Shown here: in pieces, positions 44,942 to 53,800 of the stretch
Numbering within the stretch: position 1 is the stretch's first letter
Layout: every line of letters begins with the position of its first letter
NCBI RefSeq assembly: GCF_013003915.1
Contig: NZ_JABAIV010000003.1
Location: 558,001 to 622,000 of the forward strand
From: Telluria aromaticivorans
Lineage (GTDB): Bacteria > Pseudomonadota > Gammaproteobacteria > Burkholderiales > Burkholderiaceae_D
DNA: 64,000 bases
Direction: 5' to 3'
Notes under the pieces: model-generated
Told to the model about the DNA's origin: nothing
What the model saw: only the letters and a program-made list of their open reading frames with translations
Databases searched by the model: none
Translations under genes and position numbers: made by a program

Positions 44942-46127
44942 GGAGCCCTACGACCTGATCCTGGCCGGCGGCGGACTCGCCAACGGCCTGATTGCCTGGC
45001 GCCTGCGCAGCCTGCGTCCCGGCCTGCGCATCCTGCTGCTCGAAGCGAGTGAGCACATTGGCGGCAACCACACCTGGTCCTTCCACGACAGCGACCTGAC
45101 GCACGAACAGCTGGCGTGGATCGCGCCCCTCGTGTCGCACCGCTGGCCACGCTACGACGTGGTCTTCCCGAACCTGGCGCGCACGCTCGAAGGCGGCTAT
45201 GCCAGCATCGCCTCCGAAGATTTCGCGCGCGTGATCGAAGCCGCGCTGGGTGCGGACTTGCGCCTGGGCGCGCAGATCGAGGGCGTGACCCCGACCACGG
45301 TGCGCCTGGCCGGTGGCGAGACCCTGGAAGCTGCTGCGGTCATCGACGGGCGGGGCCCGCGCCCTACCTCGCACATGTCGCTCGGCTACCAGACTTTCCT
45401 CGGCCAGGAGCTGCGCCTTGGCGCGCCGCACGGTTTGAGCGCGCCGGTGATCATGGATGCCAGCGTCGAACAGGACGGTGGCTACCGCTTCGTCTACCTG
45501 CTGCCCTTCGGCCCGGACCGGGTGCTGGTCGAAGACACGCATTACGTCGATACCGCCGCCTGGGAGCCGGAGCGCCTGCGCGCGAACATTGCGGCCTATG
45601 CGCGCGGGCGCGGCTGGGACATTGTCGAGGTGCTGCGCGAAGAACACGGCTCGCTGCCGATCGTGCTGGCGGGCGACTTCGACGCGCACTGGACGGCGCT
45701 CGGCGGCCAGCCGGCTGCCGGCCTGCGCGCCGGGCTGTTCCACCCCACCACTGGCTATTCGCTGCCGCATGCGGTGCGCCTGGCCGACCGCATCGCCGCC
45801 CTGGCCGGCGAGCCGGCGGCGCTGCAGGCGCCGGCGCTGTTCGCTGCGATCCGCTTCGAGGCGCAGCAGGCGTGGCAGGGCCAGCGCTTCTTCCGGCTGC
45901 TCAACCGCATGCTGTTCCTGGCCGGCAGCCCCGAATGCCGCTGGCGCGTGATGCAGCGTTTTTACCATTTGCCGGCGCCGCTCATCGCGCGCTTCTACGC
46001 CGGGCGCCTGCGCCTGCGCGACAAGGCGCGCCTGCTGAGCGGCAAGCCGCCGGTGCCGGTCGGGCAAGCCCTGTCCGCCGCACTCAAAATCCATCCCGAC
46101 CAGATCAGGAAAGCCGCACAAGTATGA
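44934..46127 (+). CDS. crtY: Lycopene beta-cyclase
   Basis: The roughly 397-residue FAD/NAD(P)-binding enzyme closes the two beta-rings of lycopene to give beta-carotene. The N-terminal dinucleotide motif is DLILAGGGLANGLIAWRL. GGNHTWSFHD near residue 40 and the LPFGPDRVLVEDTHY segment in the middle are CrtY-type. There is no ATG before the motif; the start is a GTG at 44934 (or a GTG four codons upstream), overlapping the end of crtX. Its stop overlaps the crtI ATG (ATGA). Confidence 0.92.
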   Translation: MDKEPYDLILAGGGLANGLIAWRLRSLRPGLRILLLEASEHIGGNHTWSFHDSDLTHEQLAWIAPLVSHRWPRYDVVFPNLARTLEGGYASIASEDFARVIEAALGADLRLGAQIEGVTPTTVRLAGGETLEAAAVIDGRGPRPTSHMSLGYQTFLGQELRLGAPHGLSAPVIMDASVEQDGGYRFVYLLPFGPDRVLVEDTHYVDTAAWEPERLRANIAAYARGRGWDIVEVLREEHGSLPIVLAGDFDAHWTALGGQPAAGLRAGLFHPTTGYSLPHAVRLADRIAALAGEPAALQAPALFAAIRFEAQQAWQGQRFFRLLNRMLFLAGSPECRWRVMQRFYHLPAPLIARFYAGRLRLRDKARLLSGKPPVPVGQALSAALKIHPDQIRKAAQV

Positions 46128-47632
46128 GCAACAAGGACAAGAAACAGGCCGTGGTGGTAGGCGCCGGCCTCGGCGGACTGGCACTGGCGATCCGCCTGCA
46201 GGCCAGCGGCATGCAGGTCACCTTATTGGAAAAGCGCGACAAGCCGGGCGGGCGCGCTTACGTTTACGAAGACCAGGGCTTCGTGTTCGACGCCGGCCCC
46301 ACCGTGATCACCGATCCGTCTTGCATCGAAGAGCTGTTCACCGCCGCCGGCAAGCGCATGAGCGATTATGTCGAGATGCTGCCGGTCGCGCCCTTCTACC
46401 GCCTGTGCTGGGAAGACGGCAGCCATTTCGACTACGTCAATGACCAGGAAGCGCTGGACCGCCAGATCCACGCGCTCAACCCGGCCGATGTCGAAGGCTA
46501 CAAACGCTTTTTGGCCTATTCGAAGGCCGTGTTCGAAGAAGGCTACCTGAAACTGGGCGCGGTGCCCTTCCTGTCCTTCCGCGACATGATCGCGGCCGGC
46601 CCACAACTGGCGCGCCTGCAGGCGTGGCGCAGCGTGTACAGCCTGGTGGCCAAGTTCATCCAGGACGAGCACCTGCGCCAGGCCTTTTCCTTCCACTCGC
46701 TGCTGGTCGGCGGCAACCCCTTCGCCACCAGCTCGATCTACACGCTGATCCACGCGCTGGAGCGCAAATGGGGCGTCTGGTTCCCGCGCGGCGGCACCGG
46801 CGCACTGGTGCGCGCCATGGTCAAGCTGTTCGAGGACATCGGCGGCAAGATTGAACTCAATGCCCCGGTGGCCCGCATCGAAGCGAGCGGCAACCGCGTC
46901 AGCGGCGTGCGGGTCGAGGACGGGCGCTTCTTCCCGGCCGATGCCGTGGCCTCGAACGCCGACGTGGTGCACACCTATGCCGCGTTGCTGGGCGCCCATC
47001 CGCGCGGCGCGTCCGAAGGCCAGGCCCTGCAGAAGAAGCGCTTCAGCAACTCGCTGTTCGTGCTCTACTTCGGGCTGGACCATCACCACAAGCAGCTCCA
47101 GCACCACACGGTCTGCTTCGGCCCGCGCTACCGCGAGCTGATCAAGGACATCTTCAATGGCGAGACGCTGGCCGACGACTTCTCGCTCTACCTGCATGCG
47201 CCCTGCGTGACCGACCCGTCGCTCGCGCCTCCGGGCTGCGGCAGCCATTACGTGCTGGCGCCGGTGCCGCACCTGGGCAATGCGCCGATCGACTGGGAGG
47301 TCGAAGGCCCGCGCTACCGCGACCGCATCTTCGACTACCTCGAGAAGCGCTACATGCCCGGCCTGCGCAGCCAGCTGGTGACCAGCCGCATCTTCACGCC
47401 GCTCGACTTCCGCGACCAGCTCAATGCCCACGTCGGTTCGGCCTTCTCGCTGGAGCCGATCCTGACCCAGAGCGCCTGGTTCCGCCCGCACAACCGCGAC
47501 AGCGTGTTGTCCAACCTGTACCTGGTCGGCGCCGGCACCCATCCGGGCGCGGGCGTGCCCGGCGTGATCGGCTCGGCCAAGGCCACCGCCGGCCTGATGG
47601 TGGAAGATTTGCGGGATGGGATCCTGGCATGA
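46124..47632 (+). CDS. crtI: Phytoene desaturase
   Basis: The 502-residue FAD enzyme performs the four desaturations from phytoene to lycopene. It starts with the dinucleotide motif VVVGAGLGGLALAIRL and carries LLEKRDKPGGRAY, FDAGPTVITDPS and the C-terminal bacterial-type signature GAGTHPGAGVPGV. Length and motifs are those of CrtI. The ATG overlaps the crtY stop and the TGA overlaps the crtB ATG, so three genes are coupled. Confidence 0.96.
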   Translation: MSNKDKKQAVVVGAGLGGLALAIRLQASGMQVTLLEKRDKPGGRAYVYEDQGFVFDAGPTVITDPSCIEELFTAAGKRMSDYVEMLPVAPFYRLCWEDGSHFDYVNDQEALDRQIHALNPADVEGYKRFLAYSKAVFEEGYLKLGAVPFLSFRDMIAAGPQLARLQAWRSVYSLVAKFIQDEHLRQAFSFHSLLVGGNPFATSSIYTLIHALERKWGVWFPRGGTGALVRAMVKLFEDIGGKIELNAPVARIEASGNRVSGVRVEDGRFFPADAVASNADVVHTYAALLGAHPRGASEGQALQKKRFSNSLFVLYFGLDHHHKQLQHHTVCFGPRYRELIKDIFNGETLADDFSLYLHAPCVTDPSLAPPGCGSHYVLAPVPHLGNAPIDWEVEGPRYRDRIFDYLEKRYMPGLRSQLVTSRIFTPLDFRDQLNAHVGSAFSLEPILTQSAWFRPHNRDSVLSNLYLVGAGTHPGAGVPGVIGSAKATAGLMVEDLRDGILA

Positions 47633-48609
47633 GCGAAGCCTTGATGGATCATGCGACCCGCACCATCGAAGTCGGCTCGAAGAGCTTCGCCGCGGCGGCC
47701 AGGTTGTTCGACCCGGCCACCCGGCGCAGCGTGCTGATGCTGTACGCCTGGTGCCGCCACTGCGACGACGTGGTGGACGGCCAGGAGCTGGGTTTTAATG
47801 TCGCACATCATGCGCAGCACGACCCGGCCGCCGGACTGGCGATGCTGGAAGCGCAGACCCGCCGCGCCTATGGCGGCGAAGCAATGAGCGACCCCGCCTT
47901 TGCCGCCTTCCAGGAAGTCGCGCTGCGCCACCGCATCGAGCCGCGCTACGCACTCGACCACCTGGCCGGCTTCGCGATGGACGTGCGGGAAGTGCGTTAC
48001 GCGACGATTGGCGACACCCTGCGCTACTGCTACCACGTGGCCGGCGTGGTGGGCCTGATGATGGCCTCGATCATGGGCGCGCGCGACCCGCGGGTGCTGG
48101 ACCGCGCCTGCGACCTTGGCCTGGCCTTCCAGCTGACGAATATCGCGCGCGACATCGTGGAAGACGCGCGCATGGGGCGCTCCTATGTGCCGGCGCAATG
48201 GCTGGTCGAGGCCGGCATTCCGCCCGAGGAAGTGGCCGACCCGCGCCACCGCGTTGCATTGGCAAAGGTGGCCGCGCGCCTGGTGGACGAGGCCGAACCC
48301 TATTACGACTCGGCGCTGGAAGGCATTGCCGCCTTGCCGCTGCGCTCGGCCTGGGCGATTGCGAGCGCGCGCAACGTGTACCGCCAGATCGGGATCGAGG
48401 TGAAGCGGCGCGGCGCGCACGCCTGGGACGAGCGCGCCGGCACGACCAAGGCCATGAAACTCTGGCTGCTGGCCAAGGGCGCCGGGCTTGCGCTCAGCTC
48501 GCGCGTTCGCCCTGCGGGTGTGATGGCGCGTCCGCGTCCTGCGGGGCTGTGGCAGCGTCCGGGTGGCGCTGCAAGCGCCCCCCATGGAGCGCCTGCAGCT
48601 GCCGCTTGA
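47629..48609 (+). CDS. crtB: Phytoene synthase
   Basis: The 326-residue enzyme condenses two GGPP to phytoene. The two Asp-rich motifs are in CRHCDDVVDG near residue 40 and NIARDIVEDARMGRSY near 169-184. YCYHVAGVVGLMM is also diagnostic. The last 37 residues (from SSRVRPAGVM) are Ala/Pro-rich, resemble no CrtB part, and are encoded opposite the 3' end of crtZ. This suggests that the original stop was lost and the gene now runs into its neighbour. Confidence 0.94.
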   Translation: MSEALMDHATRTIEVGSKSFAAAARLFDPATRRSVLMLYAWCRHCDDVVDGQELGFNVAHHAQHDPAAGLAMLEAQTRRAYGGEAMSDPAFAAFQEVALRHRIEPRYALDHLAGFAMDVREVRYATIGDTLRYCYHVAGVVGLMMASIMGARDPRVLDRACDLGLAFQLTNIARDIVEDARMGRSYVPAQWLVEAGIPPEEVADPRHRVALAKVAARLVDEAEPYYDSALEGIAALPLRSAWAIASARNVYRQIGIEVKRRGAHAWDERAGTTKAMKLWLLAKGAGLALSSRVRPAGVMARPRPAGLWQRPGGAASAPHGAPAAAA

Positions 48610-49039
48610 GGCGGTCCACGGGCGGCGCGTACAGGAAGCCGAAGGAGACCGCGCCGTCCTTGCCCTCGACCGCATGGTGCATGCGGTGGGCCTGGTACAG
48701 GCGCTTGAGGTAACCGCTGCGCGGGGTGACCTTGAAGGGCCAGCGCCGGTGCACCAGGCCGTCGTGGGCGACGAAATACAGCAGGCCATAGGCGGTCATG
48801 CCGGCGCCGATCCATTCGAGCGGGTGCGCGCCTTCGGTGCCGAACCAGATCAGCGCGATGGCGACGCCCGCGAACACGACGGCGTACAGGTCGTTCTTCT
48901 CGAACCAGCCGGTGCGCGGTTCGTGGTGCGACTTGTGCCAGCCCCAGCCGAACCCGTGCATCACGTACTTGTGCGCGACGATGGAAAACCCTTCCATCAG
49001 CACGACGGTGAGCACGACGATGAAGGCGTTGAGCAACAT
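48494..49039 (-). CDS. crtZ: Beta-carotene 3-hydroxylase
   Basis: The 181-residue non-heme di-iron membrane hydroxylase converts beta-carotene to zeaxanthin. The His motifs are HKYVMHG, HKSHHEP, HDGLVHRR and HRMHHA, in that order. About four hydrophobic segments are present. It faces the crtB gene and the two overlap by 116 bases at their 3' ends. The last residues (RHPDAATAPQDADAP) are outside the conserved region. It is separately transcribed, which could set the beta-carotene to zeaxanthin ratio. Confidence 0.93.
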   Translation of the reverse strand: MLLNAFIVVLTVVLMEGFSIVAHKYVMHGFGWGWHKSHHEPRTGWFEKNDLYAVVFAGVAIALIWFGTEGAHPLEWIGAGMTAYGLLYFVAHDGLVHRRWPFKVTPRSGYLKRLYQAHRMHHAVEGKDGAVSFGFLYAPPVDRLKRQLQALHGGRLQRHPDAATAPQDADAPSHPQGERAS

Positions 49040-49164
49040 GGGAATGGATCGACCTGTGAACGGAATGGCAAGAGCCTACCATAGGCCCTGCCCGCGCGCC
49101 CGGGAGCGCCGCTGGCGTGCGGGTCATCGACGGTACAAACAACATGAATCACGAAAGGAACACG

Positions 49165-49581
49165 ATGCGAATCCAATTTACCGCCCTCCTCTGCTGCACG
49201 TTGCTGCTGGCAGCCGGTCCGGCGCAAGCCGCCACGGTCGAAGTCCGGGTAACGGGCGTGAGCGCCGGCAAAGGCAAGGTCAATGTCGCCGTATGCGACC
49301 GCGAGCGCTTCCTCAAGCAATGCCTGTACAGCGCCTCGGTGCCGGCGCAAGCGAGCGAGGTCGTGGTCAGCCTGAAGGACATCCCGGCTGGCACCTGGGC
49401 CGTGCTTGCCTACCAGGACGAAAACGATAACGGCGAACTCGACCGCAACTTCATCGGCATCCCGCGCGAGAACTATGGTTTCAGCCGCAACGCCGCCGGC
49501 CGTTTCGGGCCGCCCGGCTTCGACGATGCGGCGATCGAGGTGCGCGAGGGGACGACGACTGCGCCGGTCCACCTGCGCTGA
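49165..49581 (+). CDS. DUF2141 domain-containing exported protein
   Basis: The 138-residue product from the ATG at 49165 has a signal peptide (cleavage near AQAA, residue 23) and a DUF2141 beta-sandwich, recognised by GKVNVAVCDRERFL, the YQDENDNGELDRNFIGIP segment and YGFS. AAAGGAA precedes this ATG by six bases, which favours it over two upstream ATGs. It lies divergent from crtZ, so a link to carotenoid handling is possible but not shown. The function of DUF2141 is unknown. Confidence 0.85.
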   Translation: MRIQFTALLCCTLLLAAGPAQAATVEVRVTGVSAGKGKVNVAVCDRERFLKQCLYSASVPAQASEVVVSLKDIPAGTWAVLAYQDENDNGELDRNFIGIPRENYGFSRNAAGRFGPPGFDDAAIEVREGTTTAPVHLR

Positions 49582-49718
49582 GCACCGTAGCGAAAAATAA
49601 CGATAGGAAACACATAACTCTTCAGGTATCTTTGTGACCCACAAGCGGCCGGGCAGCGTTCCCGGCCATGATCGATCACAGGCACGCATTTGCGTTGCCA
49701 GCTACGGGGAACAAAGCA

Positions 49719-51203
49719 ATGAACGAGTTGGTCACTGCCATCAACGGCTATGTCTGGAGTCCTGCGCTGATCGCGCTGTGCCTGGGCGTCGGCCTGTATT
49801 TTTCCATCCGCTCGCGCTTCCTGCAGTTGCGCCACGTCGGCGAAATGGTACGCCTGATGTGGGACGGTAAAAGTTCCGACCAGGGCGTCTCGTCGTTCCA
49901 GGCCCTGACCATGACCCTGGCCGGCCGTGTCGGCACCGGCAACATCGCCGGCGTCGCCACCGCCATCACCTTCGGCGGCCCGGGCGCAGTGTTCTGGATG
50001 TGGGTCATGGCCTTCCTCGGCGCCAGCTCGGCCTTCGTCGAGTCGACCCTCGGCCAGGTGTACAAGGAGCCGATCAACAAGGAATTCCGCGGCGGCCCTG
50101 CCTTCTATATCGAAAAAGGCCTGGGCATGAAGTGGTATGCCGTGACCTTTGCCCTGGTCACCATCCTCGCCACCGGCGTGCTGCTGCCGGGCGTGCAGGC
50201 CAATTCGATCGCGGAAAGCCTGAAGACCGCCGCCGGCATCGACACAACGTATACCGGCATCGCGCTGGCGCTGGCGTTGGGCTTCATCATCTTCGGCGGC
50301 GTGCGCCGCATCGCCACCTTCGCCGAATACGTGGTGCCCTTCATGGCACTGGGTTACATCCTGGTGGCCTGCGTGATCGTCGCCATCAACATCGACAAGC
50401 TGCCGGGCGTGCTGCAGCTGATCTTCAGCTCGGCTTTCGGTGCGGACGCGGCCTTCGGCGCCATCATCGGCCAGGCGATCATGTGGGGCGTCAAGCGCGG
50501 CGTATACTCGAACGAAGCCGGCCAGGGCACCGGCCCGCATGCCTCGTCGGCGGCGGAAGTGAGCCACCCGGCCAAGCAGGGTCTGGTGCAGGGCTTCTCG
50601 GTGTATATCGACACCCTGTTCGTGTGCTCGGCCACCGCCTTCATGCTCTTGATTACCGGCCAGTACAACGTGGAAGCGCCGAACGGCACGCCGATGTTCG
50701 TCGGCGTCCAGGGCGTGGCTTCCGGTCCGGGCTATGTCCAGACCGCGCTGGAAAACGTGATGCCGGGCTTCGGCTCGCTGTTCGTCGCGATCGCCCTGCT
50801 GTTCTTCGCGGGCACCACCATCGTGGCCTATTACTACATCGCCGAAACCAATATCGCCTACCTGAACCGCACGACCAAGCGTCCGTGGATGGGCGTGGTG
50901 CTGAAGGTCGCGATGATCGGCGCCACCATCTACGGCGCGGTGAAGACCGCCGACGTGGCATGGGCGCTGGGCGACCTGGGCGTTGGCCTGATGGCCTGGC
51001 TGAACCTGGTCGCCATCGTCCTGATGCGCGACGTCGCCTTCAAGTGCCTGCGCGACTACGAAGCGCAGAAGAAGCTGGGCAAGGATCCGGTGTTCGACCC
51101 GGTGGCGCTGGGCATCAAGAATGCGCACTTCTGGGAGCAGCGCGTGGCACTGGGCAAGAAGCAGAAGGCCGGCAATACGGTGGAGACCGATGTGGTCGGC
51201 TAA
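49719..51203 (+). CDS. Alanine/glycine:cation symporter (AGCS family)
   Basis: The 494-residue polytopic protein starts MNELVTAINGYVWSPALI and has the AGCS signature GRVGTGNIAGVATAI near residues 68-82 and GVKRGVYSNEAGQGTGPHASS near 258-278. It would take up alanine or glycine with sodium. About ten to eleven membrane segments can be seen. GGGGA lies ten bases before the ATG. It is a single gene with a strong terminator. Confidence 0.92.
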   Translation: MNELVTAINGYVWSPALIALCLGVGLYFSIRSRFLQLRHVGEMVRLMWDGKSSDQGVSSFQALTMTLAGRVGTGNIAGVATAITFGGPGAVFWMWVMAFLGASSAFVESTLGQVYKEPINKEFRGGPAFYIEKGLGMKWYAVTFALVTILATGVLLPGVQANSIAESLKTAAGIDTTYTGIALALALGFIIFGGVRRIATFAEYVVPFMALGYILVACVIVAINIDKLPGVLQLIFSSAFGADAAFGAIIGQAIMWGVKRGVYSNEAGQGTGPHASSAAEVSHPAKQGLVQGFSVYIDTLFVCSATAFMLLITGQYNVEAPNGTPMFVGVQGVASGPGYVQTALENVMPGFGSLFVAIALLFFAGTTIVAYYYIAETNIAYLNRTTKRPWMGVVLKVAMIGATIYGAVKTADVAWALGDLGVGLMAWLNLVAIVLMRDVAFKCLRDYEAQKKLGKDPVFDPVALGIKNAHFWEQRVALGKKQKAGNTVETDVVG

Positions 51204-51222
51204 GCCTCACCGCACTTCATAG

Positions 51223-51252
51223 AAAAACTGCCGCGCTCGCGGCAGTTTTTCT
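51223..51252. terminator. Bidirectional terminator after the AGCS symporter
   Basis: AAAAACTGCCGC (51223-51234), loop GCTC, GCGGCAGTTTTT (51239-51250). The A/T tails on both sides allow termination in both directions, but the gene on the minus strand ends at 51309. Confidence 0.88.
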
Positions 51253-51308
51253 TTCAGCGACAGTCAAGTCCGACCAGCCCGCTTCTGCCACCGAGTCACA
51301 AAGATGCT

Positions 51309-53066
51309 TCAGCCATGACTGGGCAAGACCGCCGAAACAATCGACCGGCGCAGGACAGCTTTGCCGGCATCGATGCCACGCTGCAAAAACGCTGGGGGCA
51401 GTGCGACATCATTGCCGTCTGTAGCGGCATCCCTCGACACCTCGCCTGGCGAAATCGTTTCTCTTACCAGCATATTGGCGCTGTTCTGGACCTCGAAATA
51501 CTCGTCCCAACGAACCGGAACCTGATGGGAGCGGCCATCTCCACCACGGACCGAGACATGGTGGATGCGCCCGATGCTTCCGAATCCGCTCGCCGTCACC
51601 CGCACATTCTGTGATCCATCGGCCTCGTGTTGCATGGATGTCTTCAGGATATTTCGGGTAACGCACTCGGGATGGCTGAACACTGCCTCGCCGTGGTAAT
51701 TGGCAATCGCTTCATGCTCCCAGGAACAGGGTTTGTGCGAGTATGTGTCTTTATAAATGTCAGCATGAGGCCGATGCTGCTGGTACAAAGGGATGGCGAG
51801 CAGGGGGGCAATCCCAAAGTAGAACGACCTGAAGAAATCGTTGTAGTAACCGTTGAAAAACATTCGCGCGTGGGCGAGTTCGTAGGCATGAAATTTCTGC
51901 GGGTCGCCGCTGATATCGGTGCGGCGCATATGCCGCGGCTCCACGACATTGATCATCTGCGTTTTCTCGAACACGTACGTGTCACCGAAACCTGTCTGGC
52001 TGTCCTTGAGCAGCTTCAGCATTTCCTGCTGCGCCAATGGTGTGAACAGCAGCCGGAACTGCACTTCATGGTTGCGGTCCGTGGCATCGAACAATGCGTC
52101 GAATTCCCGGTTGGACATGACCGTAAACGTTTTTCCTTCGCCGACATCGCGCGACTTTGCCTCAAGCTTCTTGATGGCGCGGTTCGTCCGCCATTTGTCG
52201 AACAAGCCGTCTTCGAGCTTGGAGAGTTTCGAAGGCTGGCGGCTGAATACGAGGTCGGGCGCCGCTTCGTTGCCGTAGACGATGAACGTCTGGTTTTCGT
52301 ACTCGGGGAAAGGACGCTCGATCGATGCACGCAGGGTCTCGTGGTGGGTCCTGGTTTCCCATTTGCCTTGCGAGTTGCGGTACTGTTCCGTCCAGCTGAT
52401 ATCGAGCCCGCCATGGTAGGTCTTGCTGCCCATCCAGTGCGACAGGGTACGCGCGAGAATGAAGGGATTACCGTTCAAGACACCGCTGTGGGAGAACACG
52501 ATCGAGTGGGCGTCGCCAAGATGGTCAGCCCAGCCGAAGCTCTTGCGCAGCTCGTCCATGCGGCCGTTGCTGAAATACGGGTCGAATGCAATGCGAGGCA
52601 CCGTTTTCTGCATCAGCTTCGCCACGATATCCCAGTCGAACAAGCAGTTCAATGGCGCCATTTGACCCCAGGCCACGGCACGTTTCTCGTCGCAGGCTTC
52701 CCGGAGTCGCTTTAACTGCGCATCGGAATCGTTGATGACGCGGTTGAGCACATGGATCGCAGGCGCAAACACGATTCCCGGAACCACGAGCCACGGCCAG
52801 GAGTAATTGGCGACGACATACAGCGCCGTCAGCACCGCGACCATGATGGTGACGAAGCGCAGGACGCGCCACCACTTGTTGGTGGAACCTGCGCCCGCGG
52901 CCTGCGCCTCGAGCTCCCGCAGTTGCCCCACCGTCTGGATATTCGCATTCTCGTCGACGCCGGAGCGGCGCACGAGGTCCTCGAAAAATTCCGACGTATT
53001 CGTGACGTGAGCAGTCTTGAAATAGGACGCGTACTGCTCCAGCGGCTCATGGACGTCGTCGATCAA
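51309..53066 (-). CDS. DUF3137-like membrane protein, coupled to lemA
   Basis: The 585-residue protein starts with a TTG that overlaps the lemA stop (TTGA, 53066-53063). Hydrophobic segments lie at about 80-115 and about 420-440. Between them is a region with FTVMSNREFDALFDA followed by FRLLFTPLAQQEMLKL, resembling the DUF3137 domain that is often encoded beside lemA. The C-terminal 130 residues (from WEHEAIANYHGEAVFSH) look soluble and match nothing I know. Without a search the DUF3137 link is an inference from short segments and gene pairing. A GGAG lies about 11 bases before the TTG. Confidence 0.7.
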   Translation of the reverse strand: MIDDVHEPLEQYASYFKTAHVTNTSEFFEDLVRRSGVDENANIQTVGQLRELEAQAAGAGSTNKWWRVLRFVTIMVAVLTALYVVANYSWPWLVVPGIVFAPAIHVLNRVINDSDAQLKRLREACDEKRAVAWGQMAPLNCLFDWDIVAKLMQKTVPRIAFDPYFSNGRMDELRKSFGWADHLGDAHSIVFSHSGVLNGNPFILARTLSHWMGSKTYHGGLDISWTEQYRNSQGKWETRTHHETLRASIERPFPEYENQTFIVYGNEAAPDLVFSRQPSKLSKLEDGLFDKWRTNRAIKKLEAKSRDVGEGKTFTVMSNREFDALFDATDRNHEVQFRLLFTPLAQQEMLKLLKDSQTGFGDTYVFEKTQMINVVEPRHMRRTDISGDPQKFHAYELAHARMFFNGYYNDFFRSFYFGIAPLLAIPLYQQHRPHADIYKDTYSHKPCSWEHEAIANYHGEAVFSHPECVTRNILKTSMQHEADGSQNVRVTASGFGSIGRIHHVSVRGGDGRSHQVPVRWDEYFEVQNSANMLVRETISPGEVSRDAATDGNDVALPPAFLQRGIDAGKAVLRRSIVSAVLPSHG

Positions 53067-53800
53067 AAGAAGACGCTCCGGGCGGCAGCCTTGGTTTCAG
53101 CGGAGGCCGTGAAAGGAATGCGCGTGGTATAGCCTGCCCGCGCCGCAACGATCTGCTTGGTCGGCCAGGCGAAGATGTCCTGGTTCCACATCCCGACGGT
53201 ATCGTTGTAAAGCGTGCGCGCCGCGGTAATCTCTTTTTGGAGATAACTGTTCTGGCGCATGGCATCGGCGATCACGGCTTGCGCTTTCAGATCGGGGTAA
53301 GCCTCGCAGGCCAGACTAATGCGCGAAAAAATCCCGTCGATCTTTTGCGATGCCTGATTGCGTTCGGCATCGGCGTTGTGCCCGCTCCGGTAGGCCGCTA
53401 CCGTCTTCATGACGTCCTTGTCGAGATCGATCGCTTTCGCGACCAGGCCCACCACGTTGTTCAGGACGACGACGCGCTGCTCCAGGTAATTGTCGATCTG
53501 CGATGCATCAGCCTGGATTTTCTGTTGCAGCTTGCGCAGATAAGCCAAGGCAAAGACTTTCATGAATTGGAAAATCAAGCCCGGCACGGCACCCAGCACC
53601 AGCAGTCCCAGGCCATATGTCCGCGGCAGCGCATCGGTCAGCAGCGCCAGGGCGCCTATGGCTGGGAGGATCGTCCACAGAGCGATTTCAAAGGCCAGGG
53701 TGCCGCTGCCGATTTGAACGGAAATCTGCTTGTTGATGACGTTGACATCGCGGCCACTCTCATTGATTGCCCCGGTCACTTCATCCAAATCGTTTGCCAT
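53063..53800 (-). CDS. LemA family protein
   Basis: The 245-residue protein from the ATG at 53800 has two adjacent hydrophobic segments at about 40-80 and then the LemA helical domain: SQIDNYLEQRVVVLNNVVGLV, YPDLKAQAV, then LQKEITAARTLYNDTVGMWN and FPWP-like FAWPTKQIVAA. Classic LemA has a single N-terminal helix and about 190 residues, so this is a longer variant. The role of LemA is not established; in several bacteria it is linked to membrane stress responses. AAAGGA precedes the ATG. The gene downstream begins inside its stop codon. Confidence 0.82.
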   Translation of the reverse strand: MANDLDEVTGAINESGRDVNVINKQISVQIGSGTLAFEIALWTILPAIGALALLTDALPRTYGLGLLVLGAVPGLIFQFMKVFALAYLRKLQQKIQADASQIDNYLEQRVVVLNNVVGLVAKAIDLDKDVMKTVAAYRSGHNADAERNQASQKIDGIFSRISLACEAYPDLKAQAVIADAMRQNSYLQKEITAARTLYNDTVGMWNQDIFAWPTKQIVAARAGYTTRIPFTASAETKAAARSVFF

